From positions 1,364,001-1,428,000 of the forward strand of contig NZ_CP104272.1 in assembly GCF_025244865.1 (NCBI RefSeq): a stretch of 64,000 bases of DNA. The letters are read 5' to 3'. The DNA is from Arthrobacter sp. zg-Y1110. Its GTDB lineage: Bacteria; Actinomycetota; Actinomycetes; Actinomycetales; Micrococcaceae. This document shows positions 46,315 through 54,529 of the stretch, in pieces. Below the pieces are notes generated by a model. It saw nothing but the letters and a program-made list of their open reading frames with translations. It had not been told where the DNA came from and searched no databases. How positions within the stretch are numbered: position 1 is the first letter of the stretch; every line of letters starts with the position of its first letter. The position numbers and the translations under genes were made by a program.

Positions 46315-47259
46315 TCAAGACTGCAGCAGCTCCAGAATCTTCTTCCGTGCGGCCCGGCCTTCGGGCACGGGAAGCAGGGGGTAGACATGGACAGCGCCGT
46401 CAGCAACGTGCAGCGAAACAGGGATGCCGGCAGACCTCATCAGACTTTCCAGCCGGAGCACATCGGGATAGGGCAGGTCATGGGTTCCGACAAACACATC
46501 CGTCGGCGGCAGCCCCGAGATTATGCCGTTGACGGGACTGATCCGGGGATCTCCGAGGGGATCACCGGACGCCCAAGCACGTGCCGCAACCCGAAGTCCG
46601 GCACGGCTTAGCCACGGATCCACCGCTTCAACCGCGGCAAGCTCCGGATTTTCCATCGCCACGTCCACCCATGGGGAGAGCAGAATCAAACGCCGCGGCT
46701 GAGGCAGAGAATATTGAGCTAGCCGCTGGGAAAAAGCCAGGGCCAGCCCGCCACCGGCTGAATCGCCCATAAAAGCCACATCCTGTGGCTCGTAGTCTTC
46801 AAGGAGCCTCCGGTACACGGACGCCAGCAGTGCTGGTGCATCACGATGGCTGTAGTCCGGCGCCAGACCGTACAACGGAACTTCCACCCGGTGGCCCGCT
46901 GCCGCAAGACGGCCGATGAACCGCCAGTGCCAGGCGCTGATCGGACTGATGTAAGAACCCCCGTGCAGGTACAACACCGCTCGGGCGGCAGTTCCGGGCA
47001 CGGAGGTGCCCGCGGACCGGGGCACCACCGAATAGCAGGAGAACCCCTCGACGCTCCTCTGCTCCACGCGGTACTTCCGCAACAGCCTTCGGGGTGGCGG
47101 GGCAGCCTGTTTGCCCCTCGCCAGTCTCGCCTCCGCGCGTTCCGCAGTGGCGGTCAGAGGCTTCCGAGTCAGCCGCAGATACGGCGTCAACAGCCTCATC
47201 CCAATACTGGGTGTCATTTCCTCCCGGCCTGCAGTTTCGTCGGGCGACACGGCGCTCAC
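46315..47259 (-). CDS. Alpha/beta hydrolase, hormone-sensitive-lipase type esterase
   Basis: A 314-residue serine esterase of the HSL group (family IV). The oxyanion motif YLHGGSY has HGG at 99-101; the nucleophile is Ser167 in GDSAGGG; the acid/base pair is suggested by GTHDLPYPDV and GAVHVYPLLP. It probably hydrolyses short-chain acyl esters in the cytoplasm; the substrate is unknown. ATG 47259 overlaps the stop of the upstream alpha/beta hydrolase gene (atga), so two hydrolases of different subfamilies are made in a coupled way. It converges on the Nudix gene with a 27-nt gap. Confidence 0.9.
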   Translation of the reverse strand: MSAVSPDETAGREEMTPSIGMRLLTPYLRLTRKPLTATAERAEARLARGKQAAPPPRRLLRKYRVEQRSVEGFSCYSVVPRSAGTSVPGTAARAVLYLHGGSYISPISAWHWRFIGRLAAAGHRVEVPLYGLAPDYSHRDAPALLASVYRRLLEDYEPQDVAFMGDSAGGGLALAFSQRLAQYSLPQPRRLILLSPWVDVAMENPELAAVEAVDPWLSRAGLRVAARAWASGDPLGDPRISPVNGIISGLPPTDVFVGTHDLPYPDVLRLESLMRSAGIPVSLHVADGAVHVYPLLPVPEGRAARKKILELLQS

Positions 47260-47927
47260 GGCTTCGCGCCGTCCCGGATAAAGTCGAGGACCGGCGCAGC
47301 CAGAGAAGCTCCGATCGCCTCCGGCGTGCGCTTCTGTCCGCGGACCTCAAAGGAGTGGTTTCCGCCTTCCACGCGCTGGACGTGCGCGTTCGGGCCAATG
47401 CGCTCGGCCACCGGTTCCAGCTCGCCGGGCAGGGCAAAAGTGTCACGTGTGCCCTGCAGGAACAGCATCGGCAGGGTCAGGCCGTATAAGTGCTCGTCAC
47501 GCAGCTTCTCCGGCTTACCCGGCGGATGCAGCGGATAACCCAGGTACACCAGGCCGGCCGCAGGCATACCCTCCGCCACCGCCATGGACGCCATCCGGCC
47601 GCCGAATGACTTCCCGCACGCCCAGACCGGCCCGCCGCCGTCGTGCTCCGCAGCAGTGTCCATAACGGCCTTCCACGTCTCGACGGCCACGGGAGCCCGG
47701 TCCGGAAACTTCTTCCCGGCTTCGCGGTACGGAAAGTTGAAGCGCAGAGTGGCCGCGCCGCCGTCGTTCAGGGCGCCGGTGAACCCGGTGAGGAAGGGGT
47801 GCTCCATCCCGGTTCCGGCTCCATGGGCGACGACGACGGTGACCGCCGAGCCCTCGGGACGGGACAAAACGGCCGATACGTTCGCCTCGCCGACGGGAAT
47901 GGTCAGGTCAAGATGATCAACTTGCAT
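47256..47927 (-). CDS. Alpha/beta hydrolase, KANL3/Tex30-like (dienelactone-hydrolase-like)
   Basis: A 223-residue small alpha/beta hydrolase. It begins with a beta-strand region, then VVVAHGAGTGMEHPFL (oxyanion loop), a nucleophile elbow ACGKSFGGRMA with Ser107, QGTRDTFALPGE (acid) and EGGNHSFEV (His). These are traits of the KANL3/Tex30 family. Its substrate is unknown. ATG 47927 is chosen from the family start; the frame stays open upstream to 48134 but the extra sequence has no homologue-like pattern. It is translated upstream of, and coupled to, the HSL-type esterase. Confidence 0.88.
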   Translation of the reverse strand: MQVDHLDLTIPVGEANVSAVLSRPEGSAVTVVVAHGAGTGMEHPFLTGFTGALNDGGAATLRFNFPYREAGKKFPDRAPVAVETWKAVMDTAAEHDGGGPVWACGKSFGGRMASMAVAEGMPAAGLVYLGYPLHPPGKPEKLRDEHLYGLTLPMLFLQGTRDTFALPGELEPVAERIGPNAHVQRVEGGNHSFEVRGQKRTPEAIGASLAAPVLDFIRDGAKP

Positions 47928-48190
47928 GTGTTCAAACGTACTGCCATCCCGGGCTTCGCACCTTGAGCACAGAAGGTAATACCAGTAGACTTGATAGCGG
48001 ACAGGATCCGAAGGCCCCATAAGCGCAGCCAGTAAGTGCAGCACGCGCAGCCTCTCCTGAATTCCGCGGTCCGCCTTGGGCGACGAACCGCAAAACCACC
48101 ACTCCGGCGCAGAAGCCACCGCTTTTCGGCACATCGATTCAGTGTGTCCGGAGTGCTATCCCATGCCTCTCGAAGGGAGCATCAAGCTAT

Positions 48191-48367
48191 ATGTTGAAGC
48201 ACGTCAATGTCACACGCAGCAGGACCACCACTTCACGATTCACCGCACAGATCACGGCCATTGCCGCCGGATGTGCGCTGGTTGCCGGGGGAGTATCGGC
48301 AGCCGAAATCGCGATGCTGAACGCGGAACCGGCCACGAGCCAGGTCATCGCCGAAGCAACCGCGTAA
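48191..48367 (+). CDS. 58-residue putative exported or membrane peptide
   Basis: A short open frame beginning MLKHVNVTRSRTTTSRF: basic N-terminus, a hydrophobic stretch at about 18-38 (ITAIAAGCALVAGGVSAAEI) that looks like a signal or single membrane helix, and a short Ala/Glu/Thr tail. GAAGGGAGC lies about 10 nt before the ATG and a hairpin with T-run follows 30 nt after the stop, so it has the look of a complete transcription unit. I do not recognise a family. Signal-peptidase cutting after VSAA or ATA would leave only about 20 residues. It may be a small secreted peptide or membrane microprotein. Confidence 0.6.
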   Translation: MLKHVNVTRSRTTTSRFTAQITAIAAGCALVAGGVSAAEIAMLNAEPATSQVIAEATA

Positions 48368-48395
48368 CGCACAAGGCACAGCGCAGAAGAAGTCT

Positions 48396-48433
48396 CCGCC
48401 GTCGTTCCCGCCCGGGAATGGCGGCGTTTTGTG
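48396..48433 (+). terminator. Probable terminator after the small peptide gene
   Basis: CGCCG and CGGCG arms enclose a TTCCCG/CGGGAA stem; a GTTTTGTGTTT tract follows on the plus strand. Confidence 0.65.
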
Positions 48434-48498
48434 TTTCCGGGCCGGAACCGTTGAACTCCTAGAATGGGAGGACACCACTTCTACATCCGGGGAGCACC

Positions 48499-49152
48499 GT
48501 GCCCAGAGGCAAACACCATCCGCCGCGTCCCAAACCGGCAAACAGCGAGGGCATGCTCATCGCCAATGACCTGAAGAAGGAGCGGGGCTGGACCGACGGG
48601 CAGATCAAGACCTTCCTGCCCGAACCGGACAAGACGGCACGGAACCCGTTTTCCCGCAAGGCAGCCCCCATGAAGCTCTACGCCCTGGAACGCGTCGAAG
48701 CCATCGAGGCCACCCCGGAGTATGCCAAAGCCCGTGAAGCCTCCCGCAACCGGCAGCTGGCGGCACGGGAACGTGCCTTGGTGAAGAAGAAGGCAGCGGT
48801 CGCCGTCGCCGAAGCGCTGGAGCTGCGGATTGTTCCCGAGCCGTGGGAAACCATGCAGCGTAAGGCGATCGAGCATTTCAACGGACGTCTCCGCGGCAAG
48901 CAGTCGCCGGCCAGCCTCTCCACGGCACCGTCGCGGCTGAACCGGCTGACCGTGAACTACCTGCGCCACCAGCAGACCTCCTACGAGGAGGAGCTTAAGG
49001 AATTCAAGGGCGTGGTGGGCGTCGGGGAGGCCTATCTGGTGGTCCGCAACCGCATCCTTGACCTGATTGCCGCCACCTACCCGCAGCTGAAGGCCGAGTG
49101 TGACCGGCAGAAATTCGATGCACCGGACCTTCCCGACGGCGTGACGCTGTAG
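48499..49152 (+). CDS. Unrecognised basic protein, 217 residues
   Basis: Soluble, basic, no signal peptide or membrane helix. The N-terminal third contains KERGWTDGQIKTFLPEPDKT, then ARNPFSRKAAPMKLYALERV and EAIEATPEYAKAREASRNRQ; this pattern (a short helix-turn segment, EPD, N-P, APM-LY, RVEA-E) recurs in bacterial and plant proteins of unknown function and resembles a small nucleic-acid-binding module, which is inference. The rest is helical with a coiled-coil-like Arg/Lys/Ala segment and YLRHQQTSYEEELKEFKG. GTG 48499 follows GGGGAGCACC. A TAGAAT about 30 nt upstream could be its -10. It is not part of an evident operon. Confidence 0.8.
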   Translation: MPRGKHHPPRPKPANSEGMLIANDLKKERGWTDGQIKTFLPEPDKTARNPFSRKAAPMKLYALERVEAIEATPEYAKAREASRNRQLAARERALVKKKAAVAVAEALELRIVPEPWETMQRKAIEHFNGRLRGKQSPASLSTAPSRLNRLTVNYLRHQQTSYEEELKEFKGVVGVGEAYLVVRNRILDLIAATYPQLKAECDRQKFDAPDLPDGVTL

Positions 49153-49306
49153 CCGCCGGGAGGTCCTGCAGGTCCTGCAGCGGGTTCGGCCGCCGGCACA
49201 GCATCCCACGGAACGGTACGGATGTTTCCCGAAGTGGTTACAGCAGTCACACCGGCCCCACTTCGTGGGACACCCTGCGGACGCCGAAAAGCCCGAGGGA
49301 AGACAA

Positions 49307-49340
49307 AACCGCCCCCGCCCGGTGACGGGCGGAGGCGGTT
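49307..49340 (-). terminator. glnA1 terminator
   Basis: On the minus strand, AACCGCC-CCGCCC type arms pair around a 6-nt loop (one mismatch), followed by TTTTGTCTT. It lies 44 nt beyond the glnA1 stop. Confidence 0.8.
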
Positions 49341-49383
49341 GGGGTGTCCGGGCTGCGGCTGGAGGCTGCAGCTTGGAGGCGGA

Positions 49384-50808
49384 TTAAACGCCGTAGTACA
49401 GCTCGAACTCGAACGGGTTCGGGCGCAGTGCCAGCGGCATGATTTCGAATTCACGCTTGTACGAGATCCAGCTGTCGATCATGTCCTGGGTGAACACGCC
49501 GCCGGCCTGGAGGAACTCGTTGTCGTTCTCCAGGGCAACCAGTGCCTCTTCGAGCGATGCCGGTGCCTTCTGGATGTGCTTGGCCTCTTCGGGCGGCAGC
49601 TCGTAGAGGTCCTTGTCGATCGGGTCCGCCGGCTCGATGCGGTTCTTGATGCCGTCCAGGCCCGCCATCAGCTGTGCGGAGAACGCCAGGTACGGGTTGG
49701 AGGAGGGATCCGGAGCGCGGAACTCGAGGCGCTTGGCCTTCGGATTGGAACCGGTGATCGGGATGCGGATAGCGGCGGAACGGTTGCCCTGCGAGTAGAC
49801 CATGTTCACGGGAGCTTCGAAGCCCTTGACCAGGCGGCGGTAGGAGTTGACCGTCGGGTTGGTGAAGGCAAGCACGGCCGAGGCATGCTTCAGCAGGCCG
49901 CCGATGTACCAGCGGGCCAGGTCGGACAGGCCGGCGTAGCCCTTCTCGTCGTAGAACAGCGGCACGCCGCCGTTCCACAGCGACTGGTGGCAGTGCATGC
50001 CCGAACCGTTGTCACCGAAGATCGGCTTCGGCATGAAGGTGGCGGACTTGCCCCAGGCATCGGCCACGTTCTTGACGATGTACTTGAACTTCTGCAGATC
50101 GTCGGCCGCATGCGTCAGCGTGGTGAACTTGTAGTTGATCTCAGCCTGGCCGGCACCGCCGACCTCGTGGTGGGCACGCTCGACTTCGAGGCCCACGTTG
50201 TCCAGCTCCACGCTGATGGCGTCACGCAGGTCGGCCTGCTTGTCCACGGGTGCCACGGGGAAGTAGCCGCCCTTGTACGGGGTCTTGTTGCCCAGGTTGC
50301 CGCCCTCTTCCTCGCGGCCGCTGTTCCAGGGCGCCTCCTCGGAGTCCACCTTGTAGAAGCTGCCCTTGGGGGAGGACTCGTACTGGACGTTGTCGAAGAT
50401 GTAGAACTCGGCCTCGGAACCGAAGAAAGCCGTGTCGGCGATGCCGGTGGAGGCCAGATAGGCCTCGGCACGCTCGGCAACGCCGCGCGGGTCGCGGTGG
50501 TACGGCTCGCCGGTGCGGGGGTTCACAATCGAGAAGTTCAGCGCCAGGGTCTTCTCGATGCGGAAGGGATCAATAAACGCCGTCGTGACATCCGGGATGA
50601 GCTGCATGTCGGACTCTGCAATGCCCTGGAAGCCGCGGATGGATGAGCCGTCGAACAGCTGACCGTTGACGAAGAAATCGGCATCTACGGTTTTGGCCGG
50701 CACATTGAAGTGCTGCTGCACTCCGGGTACGTCGGTGAATCGGATGTCGACGAACTTCACTTGCTCGTCAGCGATGAACCTGAGGACTTCGTCCGCGTTC
50801 TTGAACAT
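49384..50808 (-). CDS. glnA: Glutamine synthetase type I (main)
   Basis: A 474-residue GSI-beta enzyme forming glutamine from glutamate, ammonia and ATP as a dodecamer. Signatures: [79 protein letters not shown]. The adenylylation loop [10 protein letters not shown] carries Tyr402, the AMP acceptor for GlnE (encoded at 40.2 kb). ATG 50808 has ATAGGAGT about 8 nt upstream. A perfect four-part GlnR operator lies 113-150 bp upstream, predicting activation under nitrogen limitation. It diverges from the RDD gene, as rv2219A-glnA1 do in arrangement order in M. tuberculosis. Confidence 0.98.
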   Translation of the reverse strand: MFKNADEVLRFIADEQVKFVDIRFTDVPGVQQHFNVPAKTVDADFFVNGQLFDGSSIRGFQGIAESDMQLIPDVTTAFIDPFRIEKTLALNFSIVNPRTGEPYHRDPRGVAERAEAYLASTGIADTAFFGSEAEFYIFDNVQYESSPKGSFYKVDSEEAPWNSGREEEGGNLGNKTPYKGGYFPVAPVDKQADLRDAISVELDNVGLEVERAHHEVGGAGQAEINYKFTTLTHAADDLQKFKYIVKNVADAWGKSATFMPKPIFGDNGSGMHCHQSLWNGGVPLFYDEKGYAGLSDLARWYIGGLLKHASAVLAFTNPTVNSYRRLVKGFEAPVNMVYSQGNRSAAIRIPITGSNPKAKRLEFRAPDPSSNPYLAFSAQLMAGLDGIKNRIEPADPIDKDLYELPPEEAKHIQKAPASLEEALVALENDNEFLQAGGVFTQDMIDSWISYKREFEIMPLALRPNPFEFELYYGV

Positions 50809-50904
50809 CGTTTATGTACTCCTATACAACTGTTTGGGTGGAAGACCTCGGGCTGCAAGACCTGGCTGGCGCCGGGCCCTTTGAACGTCCGGCGGCTCAC
50901 CTTG

Positions 50905-50910
50905 ACCCTA
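50905..50910 (-). promoter_or_regulatory. Possible -10 hexamer of glnA1
   Basis: TAGGGT on the minus strand lies 10 bp downstream of the GlnR operator. The -35 position (ACCGCC) is poor and falls inside the operator, as expected for an activator-dependent promoter. Confidence 0.45.
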
Positions 50911-50920
50911 AAGGGGTCGG

Positions 50921-50958
50921 GTTTCCCGGCGGTGACACATGTGTTTCCGGTACGTTAC
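50921..50958 (-). promoter_or_regulatory. GlnR operator (four half-sites) upstream of glnA1
   Basis: On the minus strand, GTAAC, GAAAC, GTCAC and GAAAC follow one another, each separated by exactly 6 bp. This matches the actinomycete GlnR consensus gTnAC-n6-GaAAC-n6-GTnAC-n6-GAAAC at every defined position. Confidence 0.9.
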
Positions 50959-51043
50959 GCAGTCGATGGTCTCTCTTCCACCCTATCCGCAACCTCGGGG
51001 GACAGTGATAACGGAGTGTTTATTTCCGCCGTTGCCACCCGGG

Positions 51044-51049
51044 TAGTCT
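51044..51049 (+). promoter_or_regulatory. -10 hexamer of the leaderless RDD gene
   Basis: TAGTCT ends 6 nt before the GTG start at 51056. Confidence 0.5.
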
Positions 51050-51055
51050 TTAACC

Positions 51056-51496
51056 GTGGTCGATAGAAGCGATATAGGTTCCTGGCTGGAAGGCCCTCCC
51101 TCCGACGAGAGTACGTGGCCGGGCAAACGCCTCGGCCGCCCGCGTACCGGCCCGGGGTCCATTGCGCGCGTCGGCCCCCGCCTGGGCGCCTTGGTGATCG
51201 ACTGGGCCATCGCCTCGCTCATTGCCTACTGGCTCTTCGGCGGAGATGACTTCGCCATCCTGGCGATCTTCGCCGTCGAGCAGATCCTGCTCGTCAGCCT
51301 GCTCGGTTACAGCATCGGGCACCGTGTGTTCAGCCTGCAGGTGCAGAAAATGGACGGCCGCGCGGCGGGAATTCCGGCGGCAGTGGTCCGCACGCTGCTG
51401 CTGTGCCTGGTGATTCCGGCGGTGGTGTTCGACGCCGACCAGCGCGGCCTGCACGACCGGGCACTGGGCACGGTGCTGGTGAAGGTTAAACACTAA
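51056..51496 (+). CDS. RDD-family membrane protein
   Basis: A 146-residue protein with the RDD motif set: a basic cytosolic N-terminus, PRLGALVIDWAIASLIAYW (first helix with R and D), a second helix AILAIFAVEQILLVSLLGYS, GHRVFSLQVQKMDG, and a third helix LLLCLVIPAVVF followed by DQRGLHDRALGTVLV. The family is linked to ion or solute transport in some bacteria, but its role here is unknown. The neighbourhood RDD-glnA1 with DUF4191 and lipA beyond matches M. tuberculosis Rv2219A-glnA1. GTG 51056 is supported by a -10 hexamer 6 nt upstream. Confidence 0.9.
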   Translation: MVDRSDIGSWLEGPPSDESTWPGKRLGRPRTGPGSIARVGPRLGALVIDWAIASLIAYWLFGGDDFAILAIFAVEQILLVSLLGYSIGHRVFSLQVQKMDGRAAGIPAAVVRTLLLCLVIPAVVFDADQRGLHDRALGTVLVKVKH

Positions 51497-51534
51497 GCTT
51501 CCCTGAATTGCCGGAATCTGGCAGATTCCTGCAT

Positions 51535-52596
51535 ATGAAACTACTGATTCTGGGCGGAACCGCCTGGCTTGGCCATCAGACCGCCGTCGCCGCGCTGGCC
51601 GCAGGCCACGACGTCACATGCGCCGCCCGTGGAAGCTCGGGCGAGCCGCCGGCTGGAGCGGATTTCCTGCGGGTGGACCGCGACGCCGACGACGGCCTCG
51701 CAGCCGCCGCAGGGGAGCAGTGGGACGCTGTCATCGACGTCTCCCGCCAGCCCGGACAGGTGCGCCGCTCCGTCCGCGACCTGAGGGCCGCCGGGGGCTT
51801 TTACGTGTTTGTTTCCACCGGCAACGTCTATGCCGGCCAACGGGAATTCGGCCAGGAGGAGGACGCCCCGCTTCTGGCACCCCTGGCGGCAGACGTTATG
51901 GACAGCATGGAAAGCTACGGTCCCGCCAAGGTCGCCTGTGAGCAGGCCGTCGCTGCAGGCTTTGGCGCCGGCTCCCATGCCCTGGTCCGTGCCGGGCTGA
52001 TAGGCGGCCCGGGGGATACCTCGGGGCGCAGCGGATACTGGCCGCTGCGTTTCGCCCAGGGCGGCCCTGTCCTCGTGCCGGATGTGCCGGGACAGCCTAC
52101 GCAGCTCATTGACGTCCGGGACCTGGCGCAGTGGCTCGTGCAGGTGGCTGAGCAGCGGACCGCCGGAGTGTTCAATGCCGTGGGGGAGACGGTGCCGTTC
52201 TCGGAGCACCTGGCCGAGGCAGCGGCGGCAGCAGGAGTCGGGGAACCAGATGCACCGAACTCCCGGGTGGCAGAATCACCCCTTCCACGGATCACCGTCC
52301 CGGCAACGCCGCAATGGCTCCGCGAGCAGGGCGTGAACGAGTGGTCCGGTCCCCGGTCGCTGCCGCTCTGGCTGGAAGATCCGGACTGGCACGGCATGAA
52401 CGCCCGGTCCCATGCACGGGCGCGTTCCGCCGGACTCCGGCTTCGACCGCTGCGGCAGACGCTTAAGGACACCCTCGCCTGGGAGGAAGCCGCCGGCGTC
52501 GGACGTCCGCGTGGAGCGGGACTCACCCCCGCGGAAGAACACGACCTGCTGGCCCGGCTGGCGGACGCGGCTTCCCTGCTGCCGGAAGGGAGCTAA
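51535..52596 (+). CDS. NAD(P)-dependent epimerase/dehydratase-like protein (extended SDR)
   Basis: A 353-residue Rossmann-fold protein. The dinucleotide loop is LILGGTAWLGH at residues 3-13, and DAVIDVSRQPGQ plus FVSTGNVYAG and SYGPAKVACEQAV follow; the last is the usual YxxxK region. It resembles the plant/bacterial CSP41/NmrA-like reductases of sugar nucleotides or other small metabolites; the substrate is unknown. ATG 51535 is chosen because the family starts MKLLILGG; the open frame begins at 51508. A 16-nt direct duplication covers its stop codon, then a perfect bidirectional terminator. Confidence 0.85.
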   Translation: MKLLILGGTAWLGHQTAVAALAAGHDVTCAARGSSGEPPAGADFLRVDRDADDGLAAAAGEQWDAVIDVSRQPGQVRRSVRDLRAAGGFYVFVSTGNVYAGQREFGQEEDAPLLAPLAADVMDSMESYGPAKVACEQAVAAGFGAGSHALVRAGLIGGPGDTSGRSGYWPLRFAQGGPVLVPDVPGQPTQLIDVRDLAQWLVQVAEQRTAGVFNAVGETVPFSEHLAEAAAAAGVGEPDAPNSRVAESPLPRITVPATPQWLREQGVNEWSGPRSLPLWLEDPDWHGMNARSHARARSAGLRLRPLRQTLKDTLAWEEAAGVGRPRGAGLTPAEEHDLLARLADAASLLPEGS

Positions 52597-52623
52597 GGGC
52601 AAAACAAGCTAAGGGCAAAACAA
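52592..52623 (+). repeat. Perfect 16-nt tandem duplication at a stop codon
   Basis: GCTAAGGGCAAAACAA occurs twice back to back; the TAA in the first copy is the stop of the epimerase-like gene, so the second is a silent duplicate. Confidence 0.85.
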
Positions 52624-52650
52624 AAGGGCCCCCGGTAAGGGGGCCCTTTT
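52622..52650. terminator. Bidirectional terminator
   Basis: A perfect 12-bp stem (AAAAGGGCCCCC with GGGGGCCCTTTT) with loop GGTAA between convergent genes. Confidence 0.92.
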
Positions 52651-52663
52651 GGTGGAGAATCGG

Positions 52664-53416
52664 CTAGCGTCCGCGGGTTGCCTTGCGGTCCGGACGGGCG
52701 CGGTAGGGGTCGATGCCCTTGGGGATCGGCAGCCGGGTGCCAAGCGCCGAGAGCCGCTTGTTGACGGTGGCGACTTCCTGCTTGGTCAGTGCCTTGGGGA
52801 GCTTCTTGGCCGTGGTTGCCACCTTGGACAGCGGAACCTGGCCCTCGCCGCGGCCGGTGTGGATGACCGTGATCGGAACCTTGGGGACGATCCGGTTCAT
52901 CCGGCGCCGTTCGCCGTCGGCAAGTGCCTTGGCGCGGGCGGGCGAACCTTCGGTGACCAGGACGATGCCGGGACGGCCGATGGCCCGGAACACGGCTTCC
53001 TGGGTCCGGGGGTTCACGGCGACGGGCTGTTCCTCAAGGATCCAGCCGCGGCGCAGCACGCTCAGGGCAGCGCCGGAGGCTCCCGGCTGGCCTTCAATCT
53101 GCGTGAATGCCGCCCGTTCTGCGCGGCGGGACAGGATGAACACTGCCGCGAGCAGGCCGAGCGGGATGGCGATGATGAGCATCGTGATCCAGTTGTCGAT
53201 CAGGAAGCCGATCAGCAGGCCCACGGCGATGATGCCGAGGAACGCGCCGATCATCAGCCACACGACGTTGGGATCATTGCGCCGGGTCATCTTGAAGACC
53301 TGGGCAATCTGCTTCATGCGCCCTTCCTTCTTGGGCTTCTTTTCCCCCTTCGGCTTGCGGGAAAAGACGCCTTTGCGGGCGCTCTGGGATGCGTCTGAAT
53401 CGGTGCTTTTGGCCAT
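52664..53416 (-). CDS. DUF4191 membrane protein
   Basis: A 250-residue protein with a very basic N-terminus (KGVFSRKPKGEKKPKKEG), two membrane helices (about 50-72 and 76-95) and a cytosolic C-terminal domain (FTQIEGQPGASGAALSVLRRGW, GRPGIVLVTEG, RMNRIVPKVPI). This is the DUF4191 family, found in actinobacteria next to lipA and glnA1 (Rv2219 in M. tuberculosis). Function unknown. It follows lipA on the same strand after a 108-nt gap, with TAGAAT ending 9 nt before its ATG, so it may also have its own promoter. Confidence 0.92.
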   Translation of the reverse strand: MAKSTDSDASQSARKGVFSRKPKGEKKPKKEGRMKQIAQVFKMTRRNDPNVVWLMIGAFLGIIAVGLLIGFLIDNWITMLIIAIPLGLLAAVFILSRRAERAAFTQIEGQPGASGAALSVLRRGWILEEQPVAVNPRTQEAVFRAIGRPGIVLVTEGSPARAKALADGERRRMNRIVPKVPITVIHTGRGEGQVPLSKVATTAKKLPKALTKQEVATVNKRLSALGTRLPIPKGIDPYRARPDRKATRGR

Positions 53417-53524
53417 AATGAGTTCATTCTACGTGATGTAAGGCGTGCGGTTAGGAAGGCTGCACGGTTAGGCGGAAGTCGGGGACGCAGGGGTTGGCGC
53501 AGTGCCCGGGTAACCGGGCCGCCG

Positions 53525-54529
53525 TCACCCGCGGGCGAGGATGGAGGAAGCTTCCTGGAGCGTGCTTCCCGAATCCTCGATGTGCGCCAGCTGCGGAGGA
53601 AGCTCGCGCCCCTTGCGGCGCATGGCCCCGGCCCAAAGCCTTCCGGCACGGTAGGAGGACCGAACCAGCGGGCCGCTCATCACGCCGAGGAAACCCAGTT
53701 CCTCTGCCTCGGTGCTGATCTCGACGAATTCCTGCGGCTTGACCCAGCGATCCACCGGCAGGTGGCGTTCGCTGGGACGCAGGTACTGCGTGATGGTGAT
53801 CAGGTCGCAGCCGGAGTCCTTCAGGTCCTTCAGCGCGCCCGAGATTTCCGCGCGCGTCTCACCCATCCCCAGGATCAGGTTGGACTTGGTGACCATGCCC
53901 ATGTTCTGGCCCTGCGTGATGACGTCCAGGGACCGTTCGTAGCGGAAGGCGGGGCGGATGCGCTTGAACAGGCGCGGAACCGTTTCCACATTGTGGGCGA
54001 AGACCTCGGGCCGGGCTTCGCAGATGTCGATGATGTGCTCCACTTTCCCGGAGAAGTCCGGAATCAGGATCTCGACGCCGGTGCCGGGGTTCAACTCGTG
54101 GATTTTCCGGATCGTTTCGGCATAGAGCCAGACGCCCTCGTCCGCGAGGTCGTCGCGGGCCACACCGGTGACCGTGGCGTAGCGCAGGTTCATCTGCTGG
54201 ACGGAGCGTGCCACCTTGGTGGGTTCCATCAGGTCCAGCGGCGAGGGCTTACCGGTGTCGATCTGGCAGAAGTCGCAGCGCCGGGTGCATTCGGACCCGC
54301 CGATGAGGAACGTCGCCTCGCGGTCCTCCCAGCATTCGAAAATATTGGGGCAGCCCGCTTCCTCGCAGACCGTGTGCAGGCCTTCCTTCTTCACCTGCTT
54401 CTTCAGCTCCACGTATTCAGGGCCCATGTCTACCTTGGCCTTGATCCATTCGGGCTTTCGTTCCACGGGGACGGCGGCGTTGCGCTGTTCAATGCGCAGC
54501 AGGCGCCGGCCTTCAGGGGCGAGGGTCAC
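53525..54529 (-). CDS. lipA: Lipoyl synthase
   Basis: A 334-residue radical-SAM enzyme that inserts two sulfurs into octanoyl groups on carrier domains, making lipoyl cofactors for 2-oxoacid dehydrogenases and the glycine system. The auxiliary cluster Cys are C55, C60 and C66 ([12 protein letters not shown]); the radical-SAM cluster is C81, C85 and C88 (CTRRCDFC). The C-terminal RSSYRAG motif provides the Ser ligand. The GTG start at 54529 overlaps the lipB stop (gtga), so the pair is translated in series: LipB transfers octanoate, LipA adds sulfur. Confidence 0.98.
   Translation of the reverse strand: MTLAPEGRRLLRIEQRNAAVPVERKPEWIKAKVDMGPEYVELKKQVKKEGLHTVCEEAGCPNIFECWEDREATFLIGGSECTRRCDFCQIDTGKPSPLDLMEPTKVARSVQQMNLRYATVTGVARDDLADEGVWLYAETIRKIHELNPGTGVEILIPDFSGKVEHIIDICEARPEVFAHNVETVPRLFKRIRPAFRYERSLDVITQGQNMGMVTKSNLILGMGETRAEISGALKDLKDSGCDLITITQYLRPSERHLPVDRWVKPQEFVEISTEAEELGFLGVMSGPLVRSSYRAGRLWAGAMRRKGRELPPQLAHIEDSGSTLQEASSILARG

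Noticed and set aside
49222..50646. 474-codon plus-strand frame opposite glnA1
   Set aside because: It is a mirror of the conserved glnA1 frame without motifs or a ribosome-binding site.
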